Shown here piece by piece: positions 9,661 through 17,498 of a stretch of DNA of 25,009 nt. The number at the start of each line of letters is the position of its first letter. Within the stretch, counting starts at the first letter, position 1. The stretch comes from Vairimorpha apis BRL 01. Lineage: Eukaryota; Microsporidia; Nosematidae. The notes beneath the pieces were generated by a model. That model ran no database searches and had not been told where the DNA came from. It saw only the letters and a list, made by a program, of their open reading frames with translations. The position numbers and the translations under genes are program-made. The stretch is taken from the NCBI GenBank assembly GCA_000447185.1, contig KE646947.1, positions 2,767 through 27,775 on the forward strand. The letters run 5' to 3'.

Positions 9661-10101
9661 TTATTTACTTGCCATATAAGCACTTAGTTCTCTGTCTAAC
9701 TGTTCTTTACTCTTTTTATAATTTTTTCTGTTTCCAAAACTATTCTGTTGTCTGCTTTCATATCCATGATGATAAGCTCTTTTTTTTGAATAAAACGTAT
9801 CTCTTCTATCATTATACCTCCTAATACCATTATATCTTCTTTGGAAAAAATTATTATTTATTCTATTATCACGAAATCTACCGTCAATTAATCTACTGTC
9901 ATTGTATCTATTTCCATCAAATGATCTATAGCTATTCATTCTACCACTATCGCTAAAATTTCTAGCATTGTTATTATTTCTAAATTGACTATCTCCTCTG
10001 TCATTGTATCTACCTGTTTTATCTGCGTATCGACTATTTCGTTCATCTCTACCATTATATCTATTAAATTTTTCTTCTCTGTTAAAATTTTCTGAAGACA
10101 T
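9661..10101 (-). CDS. mRNA-export adaptor with UAP56/Sub2-binding motif (Yra1/ALYREF-like, no RRM)
   Basis: 146 residues. The body (about 7-128) is a low-complexity Arg/Asn/Tyr/Asp-rich RNA-binding-type region with many RYN, RFRD and RRYND repeats. The last 16 residues, SKEQLDRELSAYMASK, match the UAP56-binding motif that closes ALYREF and Yra1 (consensus around L-D-x-x-L-D-x-Y-M). Family proteins use this motif to bind the DEAD-box helicase UAP56/Sub2 and load onto nascent mRNP. The central RRM of Yra1/ALYREF is absent, so this is closer in layout to UBM-only adaptors such as UIF. CCC lies four bases before the ATG. The motif match is seen; the role is inferred from the family. Confidence 0.72.
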   Translation of the reverse strand: MSSENFNREEKFNRYNGRDERNSRYADKTGRYNDRGDSQFRNNNNARNFSDSGRMNSYRSFDGNRYNDSRLIDGRFRDNRINNNFFQRRYNGIRRYNDRRDTFYSKKRAYHHGYESRQQNSFGNRKNYKKSKEQLDRELSAYMASK

Positions 10102-10105
10102 GGAT

Positions 10106-10108
10106 GGG
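10106..10108 (-). promoter_or_regulatory. CCC start-proximal motif
   Basis: CCC on the minus strand, four bases before the ATG of the export-adaptor gene. Confidence 0.6.
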
Positions 10109-10449
10109 TATAAAAAAATTTTAAATGTACAAAAAATTATAAATTAAAAAATAATAAATATCTCAAACATTTTTCAAATAAAAGGGTGAACTTTATATTT
10201 TGAAAAATAATTATTTTACATTTTTGTAAATGTTTATTTATTTCTTTTAATATTTAAATATTTTTTAATAGTAAAAAAAACTATTGTTTTAATTTTTTAA
10301 ACTTTATTTTATATTTTTATAAATGTTTATTATTTCTTTTATCTTTTAATATTACAATATTTTCTTAGTAAAAAGATATAATTTTACAATTTTAATATGG
10401 CTTTATTTTACATTATAAAAAATAAGTAAATTTTTTGATATATACTAAA
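10109..10449. other. AT-rich stretch
   Basis: Very AT-rich. A rough tandem similarity is visible, with TTTTGTAAATGTTTATTTATTT near 10216 and TTTTATAAATGTTTATTATTT near 10312, each followed by a TTTTAATATT segment. It looks like an about 100-nt diverged direct repeat. No gene seen. Confidence 0.4.
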
Positions 10450-10870
10450 ATTAAATTATTAAATTGTTGTCAGATGTAAAGTCTGATCTGGAATAGAAGA
10501 CGGAGTAGATAAATTAGTTTTATTAAAGTCATTTTCTGAACCCATAATATATTGAAGGGTTATTTTGCTTAAATAATTTTACATTCATTAAAGATGTCAA
10601 ACCTATCAAACAATATAAACTAAGAAGTATTAAATATATAATTAGCATAAATAACCTCTTCTAAACAATTATAATTTAAATGTGATCCGACCTGTCAGAT
10701 ATCAAATAGATTAAAGATATAAAAGGGCGTGAATAATGCATAAACCAGAATAATCACTTATTCAGTTAGTGGATATGAGAATCCGTATTGTAGGAGTAGG
10801 TTCATCTACTGGCAAAAATATTTAAATTATATGTGGTTGATAATGATTAAATTCTGAATAGTTATACTTT
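10450..10870 (+). pseudogene. Decayed coding-like island, possibly from a retroelement
   Basis: The longest relic island, clearly less AT-rich than its flanks. A 37-codon plus-strand frame at 10744-10854 reads TRIITYSVSGYENPYCRSRF and then a Trp/Tyr-rich continuation. Upstream pieces include LLSDVKSDLE and FTFIKDVKPIKQYKLRS. The latter loosely recalls the segment just before the reverse transcriptase of Ty3/gypsy-like elements (D-x-K-P-I-x-Q-x-Y-R-L), but this is a by-eye match to a short motif. There are many stops. I call it a dead coding sequence; its origin is uncertain. Confidence 0.35.
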
Positions 10871-11253
10871 TATATGCATTAACATTTCGAAATTAATCAC
10901 AATAAAAATATTAAAAATAAATACTTAATGCTTAAACTTTTGACTAAATAAATTTTTTTAAAATAACTAAAAATGTAAAAGATAAACAATTTTTTTAAAT
11001 ATACATAAATTTTTATGTTTAAATTAGAATTGTGTATAATTTAATTTAATTTTTTAATTATATTTTCTCAATTTAAAATTTTATTTTATTGTAAACAAAT
11101 TAAAAAAATACAATTATGAAAAACAATAAATATATTTTTTTTATTTACAGTATTGTATTTAATCCTTTAAATGCTTATCAATTTGTATTTATATATATTA
11201 TGTTCATAATTTAATATATGATAATTTTTTTACAAAATTTAGTCATATATAAA
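10871..11253. other. AT-rich stretch
   Basis: Between the relic island and the stop of the tetraspanin-like gene. No gene or RNA seen. Confidence 0.45.
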
Positions 11254-11985
11254 TCATTTATTCGTAATCGACACAGAAAAATTCTCTGAATTATTCATGT
11301 CTTCTCCTACCGTAATACTTTTATTTTTCATTAAATTTTCATCTACTTCTATAATTCTTTTCTGTCTTAAACTAACAGTATCCATACCAGCCCTTGTTAC
11401 ATTAACAAATTTAGGTATTTTAGCTTGAGGTTTTTCTATTGACATTTTTACTGCAATTTTGATAAAAACAAAGTGAAGAATATGAAGAACAAATGAAGCA
11501 CATGATACTAATAAGAAATACTTAATTAATGGTGCACTATATATTATTAATGCACTTCTACAACTATCATCTGCCATAGAACAACACAAAGCATTTTCTA
11601 ATATAAATCTAAAAGATATCAAATCATTTGATTTTGTAATAAACATATTATTCAAACTATAAAAATATCTTTTTTTGACAAACAAAATGAGAGAAGCATT
11701 AATTATTAAATAAATCATTGCAAATACCAAATAAAATTTCATATAAATCTTTATTTTGCTGTTTACACAACAGCTAGCAAACATTCCAAGTGTAATATTA
11801 CTTATAATCATTATTTTATACAACGATGTTATGCTTGAACGTCCCATTTTTAGAATATCTTGTTCTATGTTAATAAAATCAACGTTTAAAAGTAATATAA
11901 ATGGTAAGGGAATGTTAATAACTATTAAAAGTACACTTATTAATTGACATAATGCTCTTATATTTTTGTATGCGGTCGTTGTCAT
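11254..11985 (-). CDS. Four-pass membrane protein, tetraspanin-like
   Basis: 243 residues with four membrane segments at about 11-34, 55-73, 82-103 and 151-176. The spacing is that of a tetraspanin: a short loop between the first two segments, a tight turn between the second and third, and the longest loop (about 104-150) before the fourth. That loop contains CC (134-135) and C142 in ALCCSMADDSC, recalling the tetraspanin CCG-plus-Cys signature although Gly is replaced by Ser. The loop is short for a tetraspanin. A CC pair (72-73) ends the second segment, where tetraspanins are often palmitoylated. The C-terminal 67 residues are a polar cytosolic tail, unusually long for tetraspanins. No CCC near the start, but CCTTTT ends nine bases before the ATG. 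Topology is solid; the family is a suggestion. Confidence 0.75.
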   Translation of the reverse strand: MTTTAYKNIRALCQLISVLLIVINIPLPFILLLNVDFINIEQDILKMGRSSITSLYKIMIISNITLGMFASCCVNSKIKIYMKFYLVFAMIYLIINASLILFVKKRYFYSLNNMFITKSNDLISFRFILENALCCSMADDSCRSALIIYSAPLIKYFLLVSCASFVLHILHFVFIKIAVKMSIEKPQAKIPKFVNVTRAGMDTVSLRQKRIIEVDENLMKNKSITVGEDMNNSENFSVSITNK

Positions 11986-12339
11986 ATTTTAAAAGGATAA
12001 AATTATTATATTATCAAAACATCCAATAAATAGCAGTCCCTTTTTTAAAAGGAGAGAAATAAAAAAATAAATTATTTTAGATAAATTGATTTATAAAATG
12101 AATTTAATGAATGTTTTTATATTATTATTTATAATTTTTAGAATTAATTATGTAAAATAAAATAATATATATTAATAATTTATATTATATCATTATAAAT
12201 TTGTTGTAATTGAAATTATTGTAAATAAAAATGTTTTGAAATTTGAATATTATATTTAATATTTAACATAATATATGTTTCAAAAAGATTAACAAATAAT
12301 ATTATTTATACCCTTAAATATTTTAACTTAAAAATAATT
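11986..12339. other. AT-rich divergent intergenic region
   Basis: Between the minus-strand tetraspanin-like gene and the possible plus-strand gene at 12340. Contains a small inverted repeat CCTTTT-TT-AAAAGG at 12039-12052 about 55 nt upstream of the 11985 start, and CCC at 12311-12313, 26 nt before the 12340 ATG. Confidence 0.45.
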
Positions 12340-12591
12340 ATGTTAAAATCAAAGAGAATATTAATAACAATAGAAGAAAAAGATTTGTTAAAATTATATG
12401 TAATAATAGTTTTTTTAATTAATTTTTTGTACGAAAAATACATTCAGGAATTAATTTTTAATATTAGGTTTCTTATTTATAAAGAAGAATTTATTATATT
12501 ATATGATTTAGACTACGATAGTTTTGATCCTATATTAAAAACTGCAGTAAAAAATCGAATTAGAAGAAAAGTTAAATGGAAAGGTGTATAA
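12340..12591 (+). CDS. Possible small gene, unknown function
   Basis: 83 residues. The first two thirds is rich in I, L, F and K with a possible membrane segment (LYVIIVFLINFLY, about 19-31). The last third, DLDYDSFDPILKTAVKNRIR then KVKWKG, has the mixed composition of true coding sequence. The CCC motif is 26 nt upstream, looser than for the clear genes. It could be a genuine small membrane-associated protein, the 3' part of a gene broken upstream, or a chance frame. I do not recognise it. Confidence 0.4.
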   Translation: MLKSKRILITIEEKDLLKLYVIIVFLINFLYEKYIQELIFNIRFLIYKEEFIILYDLDYDSFDPILKTAVKNRIRRKVKWKGV

Positions 12592-13384
12592 TGCAAATAA
12601 ACAAAACAGAATATTTTTTTTGTATATGTATTCAAATTGAAGTAAAAATTCAACATAATTTTTGTAATATTAATTTTATTTGTGAGTCTTTTGCTCTATA
12701 AAAATCATTTTTTTCAATATCAAATTATTTTTTTGATTAAATTATTTGTATATATTATGTGTTTATTTTTTATTGTTTATGAAAATTATTATTTAATTTT
12801 TCCAAATTTACTTATTTTTTACATTTTAACTTACATTGTCAATTTATTTATATACAATTGTATTAGTTATATTAAAAAAAAATTCTTTTCTATGTATTGA
12901 TTTTTAAAAAATTTCGTATTCTTACATTTTAAAATCTTATCACACTAAAAACTAAAAAAATTATAATATGTGATTTTATATTTAAAAATTGTAAATTTGT
13001 TTATAAAGTTTAAAAACACATTAAAGTATTAATAAAAAATATTTTTAAAATAAAAATAAAAGAAATACTTAAATGTAATTTTTAATATATATTTATTTAA
13101 AAAATATAAAGTTTAATTTACATACAAAGTATTATAAATAAAAAATGTATATTTTTGCATTATTGGTATATTTGTCAAAATATTTTGGTATCATTTAAGG
13201 TAGTTAAATTTTTGTAATAAAGATTACTATAGTATATTAATTAAAATTATTTGCCTAATATCTTTATAAATAAAAAAATTATAAAAAACAAATAACCTAA
13301 AAATAATATATATATAAATCAATAACAACTTATAAAATTCAGTTACAATTTGTTTTTTTAAAAATAAAAAAAGACGTATTTTTT
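12592..13384. other. AT-rich stretch
   Basis: No convincing gene. An open frame at 12682-12900 begins at GTG and is made of F, I, L and Y codons only, so I treat it as chance. Confidence 0.45.
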
Positions 13385-13560
13385 AGGGATTGGACGATCA
13401 TAGAAATATGACTTTAACATATTATAAAAAGTTCTTTTAAACTTTTTCTTTTTAAATTCATAGATTTATTTTGTTTGCCATCGCTACTGTTAGTAGATAC
13501 GTTTTGTTTATACATAAACTCTATGTGTGAATCTTGCCAGAGTTAATTTTTTTTAATACT
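13385..13560 (-). pseudogene. Decayed coding-like island (relic)
   Basis: On the minus strand a 42-codon frame (13542 down to 13417, stop at 13414-13416) reads LWQDSHIEFMYKQN, then a Ser/Asn linker and LKRKSLKELF. Bases are less AT-biased than the surroundings, and codons for W, Q, D, H and S appear together, as in coding sequence. There is no plausible start and the frame is short, so I regard it as the remains of a gene or mobile element. Family not recognised. Confidence 0.3.
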
Positions 13561-13994
13561 TAAAACTTTCTAGAACTTTTTTTTAAAAAAATAATATTTT
13601 TTAATTTATGCAAGAAGAACATTTTGAAAAATACATTCTAGAATATTGTTTCGTTTTTAAAAAATTTTATAATATGTTCGTTAAGCTAAATTATGAAGCA
13701 AATATTAGATAATATTTAAAAAAATTAAAAGGTTTTGTGATTTAAATTTATTTACATAAAAATGAAAAAATAATTTTTTTTCAATTTAAGAAATATAATG
13801 GTTTACGATATATTAATATTACTACAAATATCATCAAAAACATATTTATTTTTATTGTAAAATGATTTTAACTAAAAATAAAAAACATTAAATTTAATCA
13901 AATTACTTTTTGTTTTTCTACAAAATAAATTTTTAAAAAATTAGTTTTTAATACAAAAAAACTAAAACATGAAAGAAAAGATCAATTCCAATAT
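13561..13994. other. AT-rich stretch
   Basis: About 430 nt between the 13385-13560 relic and the stop of the multi-pass membrane protein gene. It is AT-rich and I see no gene, RNA or clear repeat in it. Confidence 0.4.
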
Positions 13995-14594
13995 TTATTT
14001 AGTACTTTTTTTTAAACTTGTTTTTTGTATCATAAATGATCCTGAAGTAAACGCTAAAATCATAAATAAGGCCATTGGCTCGATATTAATTATTCCTATA
14101 TCTATCTTTATTAAGATCTCAAGACTATTTAGTATAAATATTGATGAATATAAGGCACAAAAAAGAACAAATATTTCTTTTTGTAATTTTTTTATATAAA
14201 AAAATAACACAATTACACTAGTTAAAAGCATTATATTATATGTTTTCATATAAAATATTTTGTAATATTTATCTGTAAAACTTAGAATATAAAATCCTAA
14301 AATACCCATCAACAAAATTTTTATCGATATTATAAATAAATAAGTTAAGAAATAGCTGCTAATAAAAAATCTAAGAGCTGAACTATTAAAATATTTAGTC
14401 AATGGTATATCTATGTAATTTAAACTGATAAATCTGAATATAATACAGATTAAAGGATATAATGATAATGTTATGGATTTTCTACTAAAAAAATATACTA
14501 TTAATGAAATAGTAATTACTAATGATAAATAAATCGGATTTGATTCCATTGTTTGTTTATTAGATATATAGAAATGTTTAATAAAGTTGATCAT
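13995..14594 (-). CDS. Multi-pass membrane protein of unknown function
   Basis: 199 residues with about six hydrophobic segments, near 20-37, 42-58, 75-90, 90-106, 118-133 and 141-186 (the last probably two helices). It ends in a short basic tail (KTSLKKSTK). Polar residues inside the membrane region (SLNYIDIPLTKYFNSSALRF between the second and third segments) speak for a conserved loop rather than chance hydrophobic sequence. No CCC motif is seen within 60 nt of the ATG at 14594. An in-frame ATG at 14549 (MESNPIY) is an alternative start. I do not recognise a family; an ER or Golgi membrane protein is a fair guess from its layout only. The plus-strand frame over 13969-14199 is an antisense shadow. 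Confidence 0.7.
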   Translation of the reverse strand: MINFIKHFYISNKQTMESNPIYLSLVITISLIVYFFSRKSITLSLYPLICIIFRFISLNYIDIPLTKYFNSSALRFFISSYFLTYLFIISIKILLMGILGFYILSFTDKYYKIFYMKTYNIMLLTSVIVLFFYIKKLQKEIFVLFCALYSSIFILNSLEILIKIDIGIINIEPMALFMILAFTSGSFMIQKTSLKKSTK

Positions 14595-15992
14595 TTGTTT
14601 ATTTATGTAAAAAAATATTTATGTTTTTAATCAAAAACTTAAAATTTGTTTCAAATTTTATTATAAAGTTTGAAAAATTACATTATTTAAATTTTCATCT
14701 TTTAATATATTTAATACTATTGATAGAATTAGCCTTAAAAAATAATTATTTTTAATATTTTTTTTATTACATAAAAAGATAAGTTAATTAATATATTTAA
14801 AGAATAATCAAATTTAATTAAAGAATTTTATATTTTATAATTTTTTGATATAAATGTAAATTTTATTTTTATACTACGCTACAAAGTTAAAAAATGATTA
14901 TTTACTTATATTAAATGTTATATAAAATTTTTCTTTTTAGATTTACAAAAATATGAAACATAATTTTTTAAATATTGAATTATAATGATTAATTAAAATA
15001 ATTATTAAAACTCTAAAAATCCATATTAATTTTATTTTTATAAAAACATATATTTATGATAAACATTTACATTGTACTAAATGCAATGAAAATAATTTTT
15101 CTAATATTTTGTATTTCAAAAATTTATTATAAGTTATATATTTACTAAAACTCTAAACCTGTTAATAAATAAATATAAATAATTTGTTATAGAAATATAG
15201 GTTTATAAATCACATTTTTTTTACTATAAAAAAAGTTTACAACATATATACAATTATTTTCAATATTTATAATACATTTTTATTTTACAATTAATTATTC
15301 ACGTTAAATAAAAACATTGTTTAAACAATTACAGGAAAGATATTTTAAAAAATAAATATTAAGATTATATCCTAATAATTCCAAATTATATTATCAATTT
15401 ACGTTTAATATTACAATCTGATGTTTTATTTTAACTAAATTAAAGTTATAAAATAAATAAAAAATGTAGATATATATATTTTTAATTTTATTAAATTATA
15501 ATTATGATCGTTTTTAGAATATTTAATTAATTCTTTGTAATTTTTAAATTATGCATAAAAAAGTGAAAAATTTATATATCATCACTAATTTGTACCAAGT
15601 AAATCTTAATTTAAATAATTACAACATAACATTTTAAATTTTTTATAATTTTTAGTCAAGAAAAACTCTATAAATTAAAATGCATTTAAAATTAAGCGTA
15701 ATATTTATTGTGTAAAAAAGTTTTTAAAAATTTATAATTAAATTAACAAACAATTATTATTTATTAATATTATAGAGTAGTTATCATTAATATAAAATCC
15801 TTTATAAAATCATTATATGTTCTTTGAAAATTTTATTAAAAAAAAAATTTTATATGAATAAACATGAGATAATGTATAATTTAAATTTTAATATAATATG
15901 TATAAAATTTATAATTATAAAACAATTTAAACATTAATTTTTTTTAAAAATTGTGGTATAATATCCACATGATTTAATTTAATCTTCCCGCC
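14595..15992. other. Long AT-rich intergenic region
   Basis: About 1.4 kb with no gene, RNA or decisive repeat that I can see. TCTTCCCGCC at 15983-15992 near the right end is a notable GC-rich element in this context and probably belongs to the promoter of the gene at 16056. Confidence 0.5.
15983..15992 (+). promoter_or_regulatory. GC-rich element TCTTCCCGCC
   Basis: A CCCGCC core in surroundings with almost no C or G, 64 nt upstream of the ATG at 16056 and directly abutting the palindrome. The position suggests a transcription-factor site for a strongly expressed gene; the factor is unknown. Confidence 0.4.
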
Positions 15993-16018
15993 AAAAATAA
16001 ATATAAATATTTATTTTT
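15993..16018. repeat. Perfect inverted repeat, 11-bp arms, 4-nt loop
   Basis: AAAAATAAATA, loop TAAA, TATTTATTTTT. Every base pairs across the two arms. It lies between the CCCGCC element and the CCC at 16025-16027, upstream of the codon-biased small gene. It could be an operator-like binding site or a hairpin. In AT-rich DNA an 11-bp perfect arm is uncommon but not impossible by chance. Confidence 0.6.
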
Positions 16019-16024
16019 GTTTAA

Positions 16025-16027
16025 CCC
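16025..16027 (+). promoter_or_regulatory. CCC and TATATATATA element before the 16056 gene
   Basis: AACCC followed by ATATATATATAT at 16028-16039, then 16 nt to the ATG. The mix of CCC and a TATA-like run is unique in this window. Confidence 0.45.
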
Positions 16028-16055
16028 ATATATATATATCCATTAATAACATATA

Positions 16056-16268
16056 ATGATGACTAAGAACGACTATAATCAACACAGAGATACGTCACTG
16101 AGCAGCAACAGATATCAGCGTGCAACGACGAACAATAAACCATACAACAACAACAATAATAAACTATTTAACTATAAACATCAATCTATATATTCAGGAG
16201 GTAGTATCCTAGAAGAGTTCTTCTTTTCAGGACGCCTACCTGCGGTTAATGCCACAAAAATAAAATAG
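16056..16268 (+). CDS. Small gene with distinct codon use, unknown function
   Basis: 70 residues (69 if the second ATG is used). The N-terminal half is polar and low-complexity (Asn, Arg, Tyr, Gln, with an N5 run). The C-terminal half, SGGSILEEFFFSGRLPAVNA, followed by TKIK, looks like a conserved binding peptide. About 27 of 70 codons end in G or C (AAC, AGC, TTC, CAG, GAG, ACG, CGC), several times the rate in neighbouring genes, which points to selection for strong expression or a different origin. The promoter region is also unusual (CCCGCC, perfect palindrome, CCC, TATA-like run). No family is recognised and I give no function. Length, charge and apparent expression would fit a small abundant nucleic-acid- or ribosome-associated protein; that is speculation. 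Confidence 0.75.
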   Translation: MMTKNDYNQHRDTSLSSNRYQRATTNNKPYNNNNNKLFNYKHQSIYSGGSILEEFFFSGRLPAVNATKIK

Positions 16269-16533
16269 TTAAATTCTTAATAATTATTTGTATTTTTTTA
16301 TTAACTTTTTTTTTTAATTTTACATAATTAAGATGTAAAGTAATTATTTTTATTAAAGAAATCTAAATGCTATTTTATTTTCTGATTAAATATAAGTGAT
16401 GTATTTAATATACATATACAATATTATAATATAGTTTAAATTTTAGATAAATTATTTTACTTTATATTTTTTCAAATAAATATGTTAAAAAGTAAAAAAA
16501 ACTATAAATACTTTTATAATATTTTTAACTTTA

Positions 16534-16536
16534 CCC
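16534..16536 (+). promoter_or_regulatory. CCC motif abutting the ATG
   Basis: CCC immediately followed by the ATG of the RWDD1/Gir2-like gene, with no spacer. Confidence 0.65.
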
Positions 16537-16930
16537 ATGGAAGATGTTGCTCTAAAAGACATTTTTAAAAACAACTTAGTTATTTCAAACACTAAAGATA
16601 CAAAAATACATAAATTTTTTTTTAAAAACAAAGAATATGAAATAATAACAGATAAATTTTACCCGAATTCTTTACCTATAATAGACGGTTTAGATACAAA
16701 TAAATTTAAAAATTATATAGGAAAACCAATGATTTATTTACTATTATTAGAATGTATAAAAAAAATGAGAATAATTTTGATACGCAAGAAGAATTTATAT
16801 CGACTTTAAATTTTCAAACAATTGATAAAATAACAGAAGAACAATTTTATAAATTAAAGTTAAAAAAAATAAAATAAAGCAAAAAAAAGAAGGACTCAGT
16901 GGACGTGATTTATTTTTAAAGAATCTTTGA
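16537..16930 (+). CDS. GIR2: DRG-family regulatory protein 2 (RWDD1/Gir2), interrupted by two frameshifts
   Basis: DFRP2 partners the GTPase DRG2 (yeast Rbg2) and in yeast binds Gcn1 through its RWD domain. Here the first frame (16537-16809) gives a short RWD domain: FFFKNKEYEII, the FYPNSLPII turn (Y-P-x-x-x-P) and IGKPMIYLLLLECIKK. It then degenerates at the A8 tract 16758-16765. One extra A gives FDTQEEFISTLNFQTIDKIT then EEQFYKLKLKK, the DFRP segment. This frame stops at 16875 right after a second A8 tract (16862-16869). One extra A there gives KQKKEGLSGRDLFLKNL to a TGA at 16928-16930, matching the family's terminal K-L-S-G-K-x-L-F. Joined length is about 131 residues, against about 240-265 in human and yeast. 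Recovery of conserved sequence after each break makes the identification strong. Ends 56 nt from a convergent gene. Confidence 0.8.
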
Positions 16931-16986
16931 GATAATATAATAAGTACAAGAATAAAATTTTAAAAAATAAAATCTAAAAATTGATT

Positions 16987-17484
16987 TTAAATAAATCTTA
17001 TTATAAAATACACAAATAAAAATAATAACAAGCTTAAAAACATCAAGTTTATAGTCTTAACTTCTCCATCGTTTTTTGTAATTTTTTTTATATTTTCAGT
17101 AGTATCACTTATATTTTTTGTCATTTTAATATTTACTTTGTTCAATATTTCTTTATCAAATACAAGTCCGTCAAGAAAACGTTTGGCTTTATTTTTTAAA
17201 ACAATTGAACTTTTTAAAATATCATTTTCAATATCTTCATGAATTTGAACAGGTTTGCTACTTTGAATTTTTAAATCATCAAAAGTGTATAAAAAATTTT
17301 CAAGTCGTTTATTTATTTCATTTTTAAGATCACTATCTTCTATATCCTCAGTAATAAGTTTAAGGGCTATTTTATTACTTTCTATTCTCGCATCTATATC
17401 TTCTATGTCTTTATTGTTTTGTTTGTTTTGAATTAATTCTGATGTTTCGTTTAACAAGTTTTTAAAGTATTCATGATTAAACAT
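16987..17484 (-). CDS. USE1: Use1-like tail-anchored SNARE
   Basis: 165 residues from the ATG at 17484 (a GTG two codons earlier is in frame but unlikely). A helical N-terminal region is followed by a SNARE-like heptad segment at about 84-138 (ENDILKSSIVLKNKAKRFLD, then GLVFDKEILNKVNIKMTKNI). A single C-terminal membrane anchor spans about 146-163, with only RFI after it. The pattern I-L-x-x-S-x-x-L-K-x-x-A fits Use1/p31, the Qc-type ER SNARE for Golgi-to-ER retrograde fusion, working with Ufe1, Sec20 and Sec22. Asp110 lies where Use1 proteins carry Asp rather than Gln in the central layer. CCC is 12 nt upstream. Yeast Use1 is about 245 residues, so this is a reduced form. Another small Q-SNARE is the main alternative. 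Confidence 0.7.
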   Translation of the reverse strand: MFNHEYFKNLLNETSELIQNKQNNKDIEDIDARIESNKIALKLITEDIEDSDLKNEINKRLENFLYTFDDLKIQSSKPVQIHEDIENDILKSSIVLKNKAKRFLDGLVFDKEILNKVNIKMTKNISDTTENIKKITKNDGEVKTINLMFLSLLLFLFVYFIIRFI

Positions 17485-17495
17485 TATCACAAAAA

Positions 17496-17498
17496 GGG
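17496..17498 (-). promoter_or_regulatory. CCC start-proximal motif
   Basis: CCC on the minus strand, nine bases between it and the ATG at 17484; it supports that ATG as the start of the SNARE gene. Confidence 0.5.

Noticed and set aside
11756..11947. Plus-strand frame
   Set aside because: Antisense shadow of the tetraspanin-like gene.
12682..12900. 72-residue hydrophobic frame
   Set aside because: Starts at GTG, has no CCC motif and is a chance-like run of F, I, L and Y codons; a real membrane protein cannot be fully excluded.
13969..14199. Plus-strand 76-residue frame
   Set aside because: Overlaps the multi-pass membrane protein gene in antisense; the minus frame is longer and more protein-like.
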